Positions 21,353 through 30,899 of a DNA stretch of 64,000 bases are shown here, one piece after another. The DNA is taken from NCBI RefSeq assembly GCF_028640845.1, contig NC_080540.1:281951524-282015523 (forward strand), read 5' to 3'. Every line of letters begins with the position of its first letter. Positions within the stretch are counted from its first letter, which is position 1. Below the pieces are notes generated by a model. It did no database searches and was not told where the DNA came from. It saw only the letters and a list, made by a program, of their open reading frames with translations. The position numbers were made by a program, and so were the translations under genes. The DNA is from Ahaetulla prasina. Lineage: Eukaryota > Chordata > Lepidosauria > Squamata > Colubridae.

Positions 21353-21620
21353 TAACAGAGTTGGAAGGGACCTTGTAGGTCATCTAGTCCAGGGGTCTCC
21401 AACCTTGGCAACTTTTAAGACTTGTGGACTTCAACTTCTGGGAGTTGAAGTCTACAAGTCTTAAAGTTGCCAAGGTTGGAGACCCCTGATCTAGTCCAAC
21501 CCCCACCCACCCACCCACCCCGCAAACAGGAGACTCTGGCCTACACCATTTCTGACAAATGGCGGTCCAATCTCTTCTTGAAAGCCTCCAGGGCTGAAGC
21601 TCTCCCAACCAGGTCTAGTG
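21353..21620 (-). mobile_element. CR1 LINE 3' end, split by a hAT MITE
   Basis: AACAGAGTTGGAAGGGACCT at the left continues, after the MITE, as AGTCCAACCCCCACCC and a stretch encoding the CR1 ORF2 tail on the minus strand. The (CCCA)n run near 21497-21525 is an expanded part of the CR1 3' region. Confidence 0.85.
21390..21488. mobile_element. Palindromic hAT MITE with exact 8 bp target duplication
   Basis: Begins CAGGGGTCTCCAACCTTGGC and ends with its reverse complement GCCAAGGTTGGAGACCCCTG. Flanks ATCTAGTC at 21382-21389 and 21489-21496 are identical. The arms make up almost the whole 99 bp, so a single-stranded copy folds into a near-perfect hairpin. Confidence 0.95.
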
Positions 21621-21839
21621 CTTGTGATAGGAATTGGCATCTAAGACAACCATCTCAAAGCACACACAAGAACAGCTCAAATGTCCTTCTACTACTGGAT
21701 TGAATTTGGTGCTTTTTTCTGAATAATGGGGTCTATTATCGATTCTAAAAGCCCCCTTCCAGAGAGGCTGGGGTGGTGGTGTTCCTAATTCCCTGATAGC
21801 CCATCCAGCAGGGTGATCCATAACAACCAGTCCAAGGTA

Positions 21840-22012
21840 TCCCAAAGGTGCTTTTTTCTTTTCTTTTCTTTTCCGGGAGGAAACTGGTCTTTCTTGTTTT
21901 TGTTTTTGTTTTCCTTTTGAAGACCTTTCTCCTTTCTTTCCAAAAAAGAAAAGAAAAAAGAAAAGAAAAGAAAGCACTTTTGGGACCCCCATGACCTGGA
22001 TGATTAAGAATC
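21840..22012. mobile_element. Foldback repeat (CCCAAAGGTGCTTTT family) in the intron
   Basis: Left arm TCCCAAAGGTGCTTTTTTCT, right arm AGAAAGCACTTTTGGGAC, then CATGACCTGGATGA. Poly-purine and poly-pyrimidine expansions (TTTTC, AAAAG) enlarge the arms. Relatives lie at 34.3, 35.5, 37.4, 52.6 and 57.8 kb. Confidence 0.7.
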
Positions 22013-22477
22013 TCTACTGACTTTCAGCCTAGGTACCAACTGCTTCTCTGAGGCTTTGGTGATCTTGGGAGAAAAAAACGGGGAGAGAAAGAGAGAAAAA
22101 AGGGGAAAGAGAGGGATTGGATACGGATTCTGCATTATGCAGGCGAGATGACAGGAGAGGCGGCTTCGATCGCCCATTCACGTCGTGGCACCCACTCCTG
22201 ATGCCAAGGGGCGAATTCAAGACTCAAAAGGCCGAAGAGGAGGAACTGGGTGCGCTCTTGGGTGGGAAGGATCCGGCTCGGCGCTCCCGTTTCCCCCGCG
22301 ATCCTCCATCCCCGCGCTTGGCGAAGAAGCGCTACCTCTCAACCCACCCGCGCAGCCTGGGATCAACCCAATTCATCGGGGGAAAAGCACCGGGACGCGA
22401 ACCCCGGTCCGAGACCCGCCCGCCTGTGGAAGACCGGGGGGGGGAAGGGGGGGAAGGCGCGCCCGGTTGGCCGCTAC

Positions 22478-22532
22478 CTGCGGGCGCCGAGTTCTGCAGC
22501 GCTGTCTTGCGCGGCGTTTTGGTCGGCATCAT
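22478..22532 (-). CDS. PMAIP1: PMAIP1 (NOXA) exon 1: N-terminus
   Basis: On the minus strand two consecutive ATG codons (22532-22530 and 22529-22527) open a frame reading MMPTKTPRKTALQNSAPA, followed by the first base of a split Glu codon and the donor CAG|GTAGCG. It aligns with the human N-terminus in length, basic Lys/Arg residues and the NSAPA/SPARAPA ending. The second Met corresponds to the mammalian start; the first has G at -3 and may be used too, giving 53 or 52 residues. The frame stays open into the intron and upstream in the GC-rich island, so openness alone is not evidence; the phase match to exon 2 and the similarity are. Probably induced by p53, ATF4/CREB and stress, given the sites upstream. 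Confidence 0.9.
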
Positions 22533-22715
22533 CTCGGGGAAAGGAGGAGGCTCGGTTGGGCTCGGTCTCCTTTCGACTCGTCGCTTCGGAAGGCCGGTGA
22601 GAGCAAAGCGGGCGAGCGGGCGGGCGGACGGGCGGGCGAAGGGTCCGCTCGGCTTGCTGGCAGCTTCCGAAAAGCCGCCTCCAGCGCCGCAGCCCGGACC
22701 TAAAGCCAGGGCCGG

Positions 22716-22725
22716 GGGGTTTCCC
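22716..22725. promoter_or_regulatory. NF-kB-like site
   Basis: GGGGTTTCCC fits GGGRNNYYCC. Short motif in GC-rich DNA; chance occurrence is possible. Confidence 0.3.
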
Positions 22726-22727
22726 CA

Positions 22728-22735
22728 TGACGTCA
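22728..22735. promoter_or_regulatory. Consensus CRE (CREB/ATF site)
   Basis: Perfect palindromic TGACGTCA about 200 bases upstream of the start codon. The mammalian PMAIP1 promoter is known to respond to CREB/ATF factors through a CRE, so this is a likely conserved element. Confidence 0.75.
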
Positions 22736-22782
22736 CCGCGGAGTCCTCGCCTCCTCCCCCTGGCGAGACTTTCTCCCATCAG

Positions 22783-22787
22783 CCAAT
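22783..22787. promoter_or_regulatory. CCAAT box (NF-Y)
   Basis: AGCCAATCAGAGG matches the extended NF-Y consensus, in reverse orientation relative to the gene. Lies between the CRE and the candidate p53 site. Confidence 0.6.
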
Positions 22788-22802
22788 CAGAGGCGAGTAC
22801 CC

Positions 22803-22822
22803 GGGCAAGCGGGGACAAGTTG
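22803..22822. promoter_or_regulatory. Candidate p53 response element of PMAIP1
   Basis: Two abutting decamers, GGGCAAGCGG and GGACAAGTTG, with no spacer. Against RRRCWWGYYY they match 8 and 9 of 10 positions, and both keep the central CAAG core. The human PMAIP1 p53 site, as I remember it, also ends in a GCAAGTTG half-site. It is about 270-290 bases upstream of the start codon. Confidence 0.55.
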
Positions 22823-23340
22823 CTGGCTGGCCAAAGCAGAAGCGGGAGGTGTGTGTGTGAGTGTGAGGAGGGAGAGAGCGAGCTGGGCGGGTGGCAGCGC
22901 GTCCCATAGCGGGCTGGGCGGTGCAGGTGGTCGGGTCCTCTCTCGCTCTCTCCCCCTCCCACCCACACCCGAGCCTGACCTCGGCGGCTCCACGGGCTTT
23001 ATCTTGGCGGAGACCCAAGAAAGCCCAGCAAAAAAAGGCTCAGGAGCCGGGAAGAAAACAAACCCCACCCCGCCCCTGTTTGTGAGAGCTCTTCACCCTC
23101 CCGGGCGGCCAATTGCCAAGGAGGCACCGGGGTGGGGTGAGGGGGGGGGAGGCAGCCCGTGGCTGCCAAAATGGGACGAACCGCGGAAAAAGGCTGCGTT
23201 CACACAACCCTTAAGCGATTGCGCGGGGGCAACTTTGCCGAGCGAGCTCAGTCTTGCCCTCCCGCTTCTCTCCTATCTTGTCTGCCCGCCCTCCGGTGAA
23301 GCTGAAGGGTCCGCGTGTTGATTGTGCACATCCAGAAACA

Positions 23341-23777
23341 ACAACAACAACCGCAATAACCACCAGACTGTTTCATTTCCTACCAGGCTAAGCAGGTTGC
23401 CTGAGCAGTACAGCAAGAGGCTTGCTCTCCCTTTTCAAGGGAAAGGAAAGAGGTATAAGAAGTAATCACAGAGAGAGAGAGAGGGGGAGAGAGAGAATGA
23501 ATGAATGAAATGTTTTGGGGAATATTAAAAGAGGCAGAATATTATATTTCCCCAAAGGACAAATGTAGAGAAATCTTCACAAAGGCAGAAAGCAGCTCCC
23601 GACAGCCTCCAGCTTATGCCCAAAGTCTTTAGAGATGGATATTTTGTGCCCACTAAGAAATCCAGGCCAGCCTATTCACAAACAAAACACCTTCAGGTCC
23701 AGATGATGGGATTAAGAATTTACATCGAAGCTCCCCACCCCTCACCCCCCAAATTCTAAGAGCAGTACATGATCTTA
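23341..23777. other. No recognised gene; GA-rich run
   Basis: Anonymous sequence just upstream of the promoter, with a (GA)n run near 23469-23497 and (GAAT)n near 23495-23510. Confidence 0.45.
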
Positions 23778-23995
23778 GAATAGAATAGATTTTTTTTTAT
23801 TGGCCAAGTGTGATTGGACATACAAGGACATACAGGGAATACGCTCTCAGTGTACATAAAAGAAAAGATACATTTGTCAAGAATCATAAGGTACAACACT
23901 TAATGATAGTCACAGGGTACAAATAAGCAATCAGAAAACAATATCAATATAAATCATAAGGATACAAACAACAAATCTTTAGGACATAACAGGAT
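23778..23995 (-). mobile_element. Snake1-type LINE 3' end
   Basis: TAGAATAGAATAG, then ATTGGCCAAGTGTGATTGGA, and GTACAACACTTAATGATAG. Includes a small internal duplication of ACAAGGACATACA. Confidence 0.9.
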
Positions 23996-24418
23996 TAACC
24001 CACCACCTTCAGAATAGCAAATGGCACCAGGCTCTCTACATTGCACAAAATCTCAGAACCCTATAAAACCCTATAAAAATCCCATGTACTCATCAAACCA
24101 ATTTGTCAGCTGTCCCAGAACGACATGCTGTTGTTGGTTCTGCTCACCAATAAACTTGAGTTCCTCTTTTCAATCAGCCTCCATTTTATTTCCAGTGCCT
24201 TTCTCATGGCTTGGAACTGGACCGGATTTTTCTTTCTACAAAGGGAAGCAAGGGGGGCCCAGGAAGAGGAAAAGAGCAGGTGAGAAGAGAAACTCAGAGA
24301 TGCTCCCACAAGTTTGGGCTTTGGGTCCCCCCAAAAACGCAATTTGCACAGAGCCACTCAATTCTGACCGCTCCTCCGTTTCTTGTTTCAGTGTTCTTTG
24401 TTCAACTGGTTGCCTTTA

Positions 24419-24553
24419 AAGGGGTCTCCAACCTTGGCAACTTTAACACTTGTGGACTTCAACTCCCAGAATTCCTCAGCCTGCTTTGCTGGTTGAGGAA
24501 CTCTGGGAGTTGAAGTCCACAAGTCTTAAAATTGCCACTGTTGGAGACCCCTG
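24419..24553. mobile_element. Palindromic hAT MITE
   Basis: GGGGTCTCCAACCTTGGCAA at the left pairs with CCACTGTTGGAGACCCCTG at the right. Flanks (CCTTTAAA and CTTTAAAA) are related but not identical, consistent with a decayed 8 bp duplication. Confidence 0.85.
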
Positions 24554-24572
24554 CTTTAAAATACATAAAGCT

Positions 24573-24962
24573 AGTTCTTGACTTACAACCATTCATTTAG
24601 CCACCTTTCAAAATTGCAACAGTATTAAAAAATGTGACTTGCAACTGTTGGTCCTTGCATGTAAGACTGTAGCAGCATCCCCGCAGTCACATGATCAAAA
24701 TGTGGGCACTTGGCTACCAGCATATATTTATGACCGCTGTAGCATCCCAGAGGTATGCGATTGCTGTTTGCAACCTTGCCCAGCCAATTTCCTGCAAGCA
24801 AAGTCAATGGAGAAAGCCAGGATCACTCACCAACCATGTGATTCACTTAACAACTGCAGTAATTTGCTTAACCCTGGCAAAATTGGTTGTAAAATCAGGT
24901 GTGACTCCCTTAGTGACCGCCTTGCAATGGAAATTCTCATCCTGGTTGTGGTTGTAAGTATT
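24573..24962. mobile_element. MITE of the CTTACAACAG family
   Basis: TTCTTGACTTACAACCATTC at the left, the central GCAGTCACATGATCAAAAT, and TCCTGGTTGTGGTTGTAAGT at the right. Uninterrupted. Confidence 0.7.
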
Positions 24963-25036
24963 ACAGCTGCAAGTTTTGTTGCATGAACCTTGAACGCATC
25001 AAGGTTCAACCTTGTACCCATAAGATAAGACCATAC

Positions 25037-25352
25037 AATAGAATAGGATAGGATAGAATAGAATAGAATAGAATAGAATAGAATAGAATAGAATTTTATT
25101 GGCCAAGTGTGATTGGACACACAAGGAATTTGTCTTGGTGCATATGCTCTCTTACATAAAAGAAAAGATACGTTCATCAAGGTACAACATTTACAACACA
25201 ATTGATGGTCAATATATCAATATAAATCATAAGGATTGCCAGCAACAAAGTTATAGTCATACAATCATAAGTGGAAAGAGATTGGTGGTGGGAACTATGA
25301 GACGATTAATAGTAGTGCAATACAATACAATTGGTGAATACAATACAATACA
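25037..25352 (-). mobile_element. Snake1-type LINE 3' end with two microsatellites
   Basis: (GAATA)n with GGATA variants leads into TTTTATTGGCCAAGTGTGAT and then the usual 3' UTR. At the other edge (25318-25352) a (TACAA)n array has grown from internal CAATACAATACAA. Confidence 0.9.
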
Positions 25353-26098
25353 GTAGTAATTGGTGAAGGTCTTTCCCAGCCAGTCAGTATAAAGCAGTTG
25401 TCCTCCAAGTTGATGCTTCCCTTCTGCTTTCTGACAGCTTGGATGTTAACAGTAGTGAGGTTTGAACCCACCTGGCCTCCCTCAGTTCAAGACAACATAT
25501 TTCAAGACAGCTTATCCTGTGTGGTAGGCAAGACAAAGAAAAATAACTCTTCCGATGTAACTCACTGTGCGTGTGAGCCTTGGTCTCCCCAGTTGCAGTT
25601 CAATCCTTTAACCATTCTGTGCAACTGAGTTTCCAGCTCAACGCAGTTAATTATAACAATGCAATGTTGTTTTTTTCTGACTGCAGATATCCTGGCCTAA
25701 TTCAAAATTGCAAACCTTGCAATTTTCTCATTTCTATTTCTGTAGAACTGACCTCACACATTCAGTGAAAATGTTGCTGAACCTCTCCCTCTCTCCCTCA
25801 TGACTTCTCAGAGTTGACCAAGCTTCTGCACATTTTCATAGTCATTTCAGACTAGGAACGTATTAGAAAGTTGAAAATGCAGTCCTGTTGCTTTTTACAG
25901 GTAATGGCAGGGCCCAGAGGAGGTTGCAAAACCTGGACTCTGAAAAAAAAAAAAGGGAGGGGAATAAAAGGAGAAGTTGTCATTTCATTTTGCAATCCCT
26001 CTATAATCTTGTTTCATCCTCTTCCCTCTTGTTTCATCATTTCTCAATCTCAGCAACTTTAAGACATCTGGACTTCAACTCCCCGAATTCCCCAGCCA
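25353..26098. other. No recognised gene
   Basis: Anonymous sequence. A fragment of the palindromic MITE core (ATCTGGACTTCAACTCCCCG) lies at about 26066-26095. The segment near 25590-25620 (AATCCTTTAACCATTCTG) may be a decayed SINE head. Confidence 0.4.
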
Positions 26099-26142
26099 TC
26101 TAGAATAGATAGATAAATGGTGGATAGATGATAGATAGATAG

Positions 26143-26748
26143 TGTTGTGATCCGCCAGCAGCCTGCAGACCTGGCAATGGAGTCGGACAGTAAGGAGGCT
26201 GGGGAGGACAATGAGACAGTCCTGGAGTTAGGGGAAGGCCCGGATGAGGGTTTTGCGTCAGAGGCAGAGATGGGGCCAGGGCCATCTGGGAGCGATGCGC
26301 AGACTCCAGAGCCTCCAGAGGGGGACAGCAGAGAGCCAGAGGAACAGGAAGAGCCTGTTCCTAGTGCATGCATGCAAACAGCTGCCAGAAGGCAAGAAGC
26401 TAAAGCAAAAAGGATGACTCGGGAGTAAGGCCAGGAGATGATTGGCCCCTCCCATAAGGCTTAAAAGAGCAGAAACGGCTCTTGGGCTTTTTGTAGGAAA
26501 GCTACATTGGTTTCTAGTCAGTGTCTCTTGTTTCTGAACTTTGTGGGGCTTTGCCAAGAAAAGCCTTTGGCAGGGTGCTGAAGAAGGCAAAGGTTTGTGA
26601 TAAGGCCGAAGGACTTTTTCTGAAGGACTTGTTTTGGAATTAATTTGGACTAAGCTGGAAATGAAGTAATTTCCAGCTGTTACAATAAAATAGGGTTGTT
26701 TTAAGACTAAATGTGTCTTTTATGCCTAAGTGAGTCTAGGTCACAACA
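26143..26748 (+). mobile_element. Solo LTR, TGTTGTGA…TCACAACA family
   Basis: Ends are the inverted pair TGTTGTGA / TCACAACA. TTAAAAGAGC could be a TATA-type core and AATAAAAT a poly(A) signal, so the order U3-R-U5 fits the plus strand. Flanks GATAG and GAGAG match at 4 of 5 bases. The left flank is a (GATA)n and the right a (GA)n microsatellite (26749-26787). The 93-codon open frame inside U3 is probably not a gene. A second copy lies at 47736-48354. Confidence 0.8.
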
Positions 26749-26787
26749 GAGAGAGAGAGAGAGAGGGAGGGAGGGAGAGAGAGAGAA

Positions 26788-27087
26788 TTAATTCTGGGAG
26801 ATTACATCCAGACATCTTGAAGGCTAAGAAACAATGCTCTTCAGTGTCAGACCTCTGGTGTTGAGAAAGGCCTAAAATCAAGCAAACAATGGAAAGGCAA
26901 CTGTGATTTCTTTTTTTAAGTCAGGGAAAAAGAAAATACCTTTCTTTGATTTCTCTTTGTGTGATCCCAGGAGGGTTTGGGATGGAGTGATTCCTCCATC
27001 TTTTCTCCTTGTACGGATAAAATTGCTCTGCTTAATTATTCATAAGCTGAATTGTGAGTTACATGAATCACACACCGAATGCAGAAT
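26788..27087. other. No recognised gene
   Basis: Anonymous sequence of about 300 bases. Confidence 0.4.
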
Positions 27088-27242
27088 AACAAGAGTTGGA
27101 AGGGACCTTGGAGGTCTTCTAGTCCAGTCACCTGTTTGAGCAGGAGACCCTGTTCCATTCCAGACAAATGGTTGTCCAATTTCTTCTTAAAAACCTCCGG
27201 TGATGGAGGAGCACCCACAATTTCCAGAGGCAAATATTCCAT
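27088..27242 (-). mobile_element. CR1 LINE 3' end
   Basis: AACAAGAGTTGGAAGGGACC and TTGGAGGTCTTCTAGTCCAG are the reverse complement of the CR1 terminus. The frame on the minus strand encodes the ORF2 tail (LPLEIVGAPPSPEVFKKKLD). Confidence 0.88.
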
Positions 27243-27512
27243 TTGAATATTTATTTTTTTTTACATTTATACCCCACCCTTCTCCGAAGACTCAGGGCAG
27301 CTTACACTATGTTAAGCAATAGTCTTCATCCTATTTGTATATTATATACAAAGTCAACTTATTGCCCCCCAACAATCTGGGTCCTCATTTTACCTACCTT
27401 ATAAAGGATGGAAGGGCTGAGTCAACCTTGGGCCTGGTGGGACTTGAACCTGCAATAATTGCAGGCAGCTGCTGTTAATAACAGGCTGTTAGCAGCCTGC
27501 GCCACTCAAGGA
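27243..27512 (-). mobile_element. tRNA-derived SINE with L2-like tail
   Basis: The tail (ACCCCACCCTTCTCCGAAGA) lies at the left and the tRNA head (GCGCAGGCTGCTAACAGCC on the minus strand) at the right. The tail abuts the CR1 directly. Confidence 0.82.
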
Positions 27513-27699
27513 CTAAGGATATTGGGGGCTTTTCAGAACAATCTTGGAAGAAAGGTGTTAACGGATGAGTTTGTGCAGAGGCCCTTTCTGAATATTTATT
27601 TTCTGGCCACTTTGCACACATTCTTCCCACAATGAGCTTCTCTCATTGCTTTCACCTTTGACAGCACGGGTCACTGAGGATGAAATGCAAAGGAAGGAG

Positions 27700-27701
<2 letters not shown>

Positions 27702-27736
<35 letters not shown>
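27702..27736. repeat. (AC)n microsatellite
   Basis: About 17 pure AC units. The surrounding 27513-28084 is otherwise anonymous, with no exon recognised. Confidence 0.97.
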
Positions 27737-27738
<2 letters not shown>

Positions 27739-28084
27739 TCTCCCAAGAGTGACCAGCCCTCTAGACTTGGAACAAAACACAAAAAGGCTATAGAGGCTGA
27801 TCTTATAGTTCGGCTTTCCTTGAGCAGCTTATGAATGCATGAGGCAATCTATTGACATATGCAGAGATGGCCTTATAAGGGAAAGGCAGAAGGAAAAGGG
27901 TCCAATCCCTGAGCTCAGGGCCATGGGACTTCCCAGCTCCCTTGTGCAGGAGCTGGCCAAAAGTTGACATTTCAATCAATGAGGCTGAAAGATATTACAA
28001 AAGTAATTCCGGTGAGAAATGCCCTCTGGGTATCTTGAATGTTCCTTCTCTTGGCTGGGGATTTGGGGGATTGTAGTCCAACTT

Positions 28085-28575
28085 GGATGAAAAGTTTCCT
28101 GTTTGTTTGTTTGTTTGTTTAATTCCACCCACCTGAGTTCAAATTGACTTCGGAAAGTTCACAATACAATAAAAACACATTTAAAAAAAAAAAGATGGAA
28201 TTTGGTTGCTCTGCAAAAACAGAGACAAAACACCTCTAACAAGGACCCTCTTCCATCTCTCAACCCAGGATCTGGGAAAACAATTAGATCTGTAAAGGCT
28301 TGTAGAATGTCAACAGGGTGGGAGCCAGCCGAATTTCCAGAGAAGTTGCTGCTTTCTGGGTCCCGAGACATGGTACTGTTTGATTGAAAAGACCTGGATC
28401 TAGCCAAACTTACTGGTTGGGTAGAAGGTATGGGACATAGGTGGCTCCTCAAAAAGCTTGGCTCTACATCATGTAGGACTTTATAAGGGATGACTAGCAC
28501 TTTGAATGACACCTGGAGTAATACTGGCAACCGGTGCAGCTCGTGACACAGAAATGTCACATCGCACATTGTGCC
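28085..28575 (-). mobile_element. L2-like LINE remnant
   Basis: The minus-strand frame contains HELHRLPVLLQVSFKVLVIP and YKVLHDVEPSFL, resembling the L2 ORF2 segment 'LHWLPV…FKILLL…YKALNGLAPSYL'. A (GTTT)n and A-rich tail lie at the left. Old, with broken frames. Confidence 0.55.
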
Positions 28576-28748
28576 ATGTATTGTAGGGCTGCTAATCCTG
28601 GACTGAGTTGCAGCCTATTTTGGCTGGCACTGCATTTTCTCTGTATGCTAGGGACATAATCTGCTGTGTTCTGAGAAACCAGGTGGCATTTGGAAAAGCA
28701 AGATGACTAAGAGTTCTTCCAAATTGATTCAGCTAATGCATCACTTAG

Positions 28749-28878
28749 CCCAGGGGTCTCCAACCTTGGCAACTCTAAGACTTGTGGACTTCAACTCCCA
28801 GAAGTTGAAGTCCAAAAGTCTTAAACTTGGGAGTTGAAGTCTACAAGCTTTAAAGTTGCCAGGGTTGGAGACCCCTGA
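28749..28878. mobile_element. Palindromic hAT MITE with an extra inverted arm
   Basis: CAGGGGTCTCCAACCTTGGC to GTTGCCAGGGTTGGAGACCC. Between them are three alternating copies of the GACTTCAACTCCCA / GGGAGTTGAAGTC arm instead of two, which suggests arm duplication or template switching. Confidence 0.85.
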
Positions 28879-28982
28879 CTTAGCTTGTCCTGCAGAAAGA
28901 TCTTCTAATAAACCTCACTCTTGGCATAAGTCAACCTTTGTTATCTTATGTGTTGGACTGTGTTTCTCGTACTTCCTTACTA

Positions 28983-29375
28983 TCATCAGGATTCACTGCA
29001 CATCAGAACAACTAGACACAAGAACAGTTTTTCCCCGAACGCCATCACTCTGCTAAACAAATAATTCCCTGAACACTGTCAAACTATTTACTAAGTCTGC
29101 ACTACTATTAATCTTCTCATCGTTCCTATCACCCATCTCCTTCCACTTATGACTGCATGACTGTAACTTTGTTGCTTCTATCCTTACGATCTATATTGAG
29201 ATTGATTGTTTCCTGATTGCTTATTTGTACCCTATGACTATCATTAAGTGTTGTAGCCTATGATTCTTGATGAATGTATCTTTTCTTTTATGTACACTGA
29301 GAGCATATGTACCGAGACGAATTCCTTGTGTGTCCAATCACATTTGGACAATAAAAAATTATATTCTATTCTATC
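28983..29375 (+). mobile_element. Snake1-type LINE 3' end
   Basis: CACTGCACATCAGAACAACT and AGACACAAGAACAG mark the end of ORF2; the 3' UTR and CAATAAAAAATTATATTCTA follow. The pentamer array is only two to three units long. Confidence 0.9.
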
Positions 29376-29888
29376 ATCAGGATTCATGGATATTTTTTTA
29401 AAAGTCACAGTACAATTTTTAAAAGTGTATATATTTGTAAGATTTCTATGGCTATTATGTAAATTAATACAGCCCTGGCAGAGAGGAGCATTACATGTTC
29501 CATTATGATCATAAGTTGAAAACTTATATTATCAAGTACTGTAACAGTCCAGATGATGATGATGGTGATAGTGGTGATGATGATGATGATGATGTTACCT
29601 GTTCAGTCATGTCCGACTCTTGGTGATTCTATGAGTCAGGTCTTTCCACGCCTTCTGATCTTGCACAGTCCCATTACAAAACTACAAATGCTAGATTTCC
29701 CTCTCCTCCTGGCCCAGCACCTGAAGGAAGCCAAGTCTTAAAAGCCTTCTAGAAGGTAGGAAGGATAGGAGTCTTCCTCAGTTCAGAGAGAAATCTGTTC
29801 CACAATACAAATGTGTCTATAGAAAAAAATTGCTTCCCAGGCTCCATCACATGTCAACATTTAAGAGCCAAAGAAGTATGACAGTCAG
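29376..29888. other. No recognised gene; (GAT)n run
   Basis: Includes an imperfect (GAT/GGT)n tract at about 29551-29596, which gives a poly-Met artefact frame. Otherwise anonymous. Confidence 0.45.
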
Positions 29889-30120
29889 AGATGGCATTCA
29901 GCTGGTTTGGACCAGTTCGGTCGAACCAGTAATGGCGAATGGGTGGGGTGCCCCTCCGCCCCCCTGCCCTCCCATCACAGCGCTATGCCGACCTATTTAG
30001 CCACGTTTTCTAAGCAGCAGGCATGCGAGAGGGCAAAGCACATGTGCGGAAGGCCGCGCTCACAAAGCGCATGAGCGTGCTCACATTTTCGGTGCGCGGT
30101 GAACCGGTTGTAAAATTATG
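29889..30120. mobile_element. MITE of the GAACCGG group
   Basis: Begins AGAGATGGCATTCAGCTGGT and ends GCGGTGAACCGGTTGTAAAA. GC-rich inside with CACATGTGCGGAAGGC and other CpG-rich stretches. Confidence 0.55.
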
Positions 30121-30899
30121 TGATGATGACTGATGACAGTGACATAATATTGTTGTACAAGGATACCTGGGGATTTTATCTGATTTTTGTGGGAGGAGGA
30201 GGAGGATTACATTAATAACTTATTTTAACATTTTCCCAAAATGAGCAAAACTTCATACTAGTATATTTTATTGCTAAATTTTAGGGAGCCACAAATATGC
30301 AGCTGGGGCTCTGTATGGACCATATCTTTCTGGTGTATCAACTCAATTTACTTCATCCAAACTGTCTAGTGTCAAGACATATATGTAGATTTTAAGGGAG
30401 TTAAGGGATTTTTCTATGTGAACTAGCTTCCCTACTTTTTCTGGGTCTTCTTGGTTGTGATATGATTCCCCTCCACCTTGTCATACTGTAGATATGCACC
30501 GAGGGGTCAATCCAGTGACCAACTTTAATTACGTTCCTAATCTGGATCGAGTGCACTAACCAGACAATGAAGATACAGGTAGTCCTCAACTGATGACCAT
30601 AAATGAACCTAGCAATAATGGTCGTAAGTCATGACGCTTGTAAAGCAGGTTATAGTAGGCATACAACATATGGCCCATTGGTAGCTAGAGCATTTACAAG
30701 GAGGCAGGTTTAAATATTTGGATCTTTTGGACATGGGGATATCCAAACCTTCTGAGATGTCTATGTTGCATCTTAAAATCCTTTCAAGAGGAAACTTTGG
30801 AAATTCAATTTAGCCACTCCCTGAGAGACCAAATTAAAAATTGAAGTACAGCCCACAGATACAGGAAAGGTTGCAACTGTTTCAGAGACACAGAGACAC
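30121..30899. other. No recognised gene; one MITE terminus
   Basis: A terminus of the CTTACAACAG-type family (ACAGGTAGTCCTCAACTGAT) lies near 30574-30650. The rest is anonymous. Confidence 0.45.

Larger units (their letters stand above)
20460..22477 (-). other. PMAIP1: PMAIP1 intron 1 (2,018 bp)
   Basis: Begins GTAGCG after the exon 1 donor and ends TTTTACAG. It contains a CR1 fragment split by a hAT MITE, a CCCAAAGG-type foldback repeat, and anonymous sequence (20460-21350). Only repeats were recognised; no alternative exon is supported. Confidence 0.85.
22120..23340. promoter_or_regulatory. PMAIP1: CpG-island promoter of PMAIP1
   Basis: A sharply GC- and CpG-rich stretch in an otherwise AT-rich window, covering exon 1 and about 800 bases upstream. 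No TATA box is visible in the expected place on the minus strand. Overlapping long open frames on both strands (up to 247 codons) reflect lack of stop codons in GC-rich DNA. The transcription start is probably between 22540 and 22780, but I cannot place it. Confidence 0.85.

Noticed and set aside
22332..22477. In-frame extension of PMAIP1 exon 1 through the donor site (intron-retained isoform)
   Set aside because: The frame is open for about 50 codons past the donor, but it has no similarity to NOXA and lacks the BH3 motif. Better explained by GC-rich composition.
22117..22968. Several overlapping 116-247 codon frames on both strands of the GC-rich island
   Set aside because: Stop codons are rare in CpG-island DNA. 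Only the short stretch with NOXA similarity and the correct donor phase is supported.
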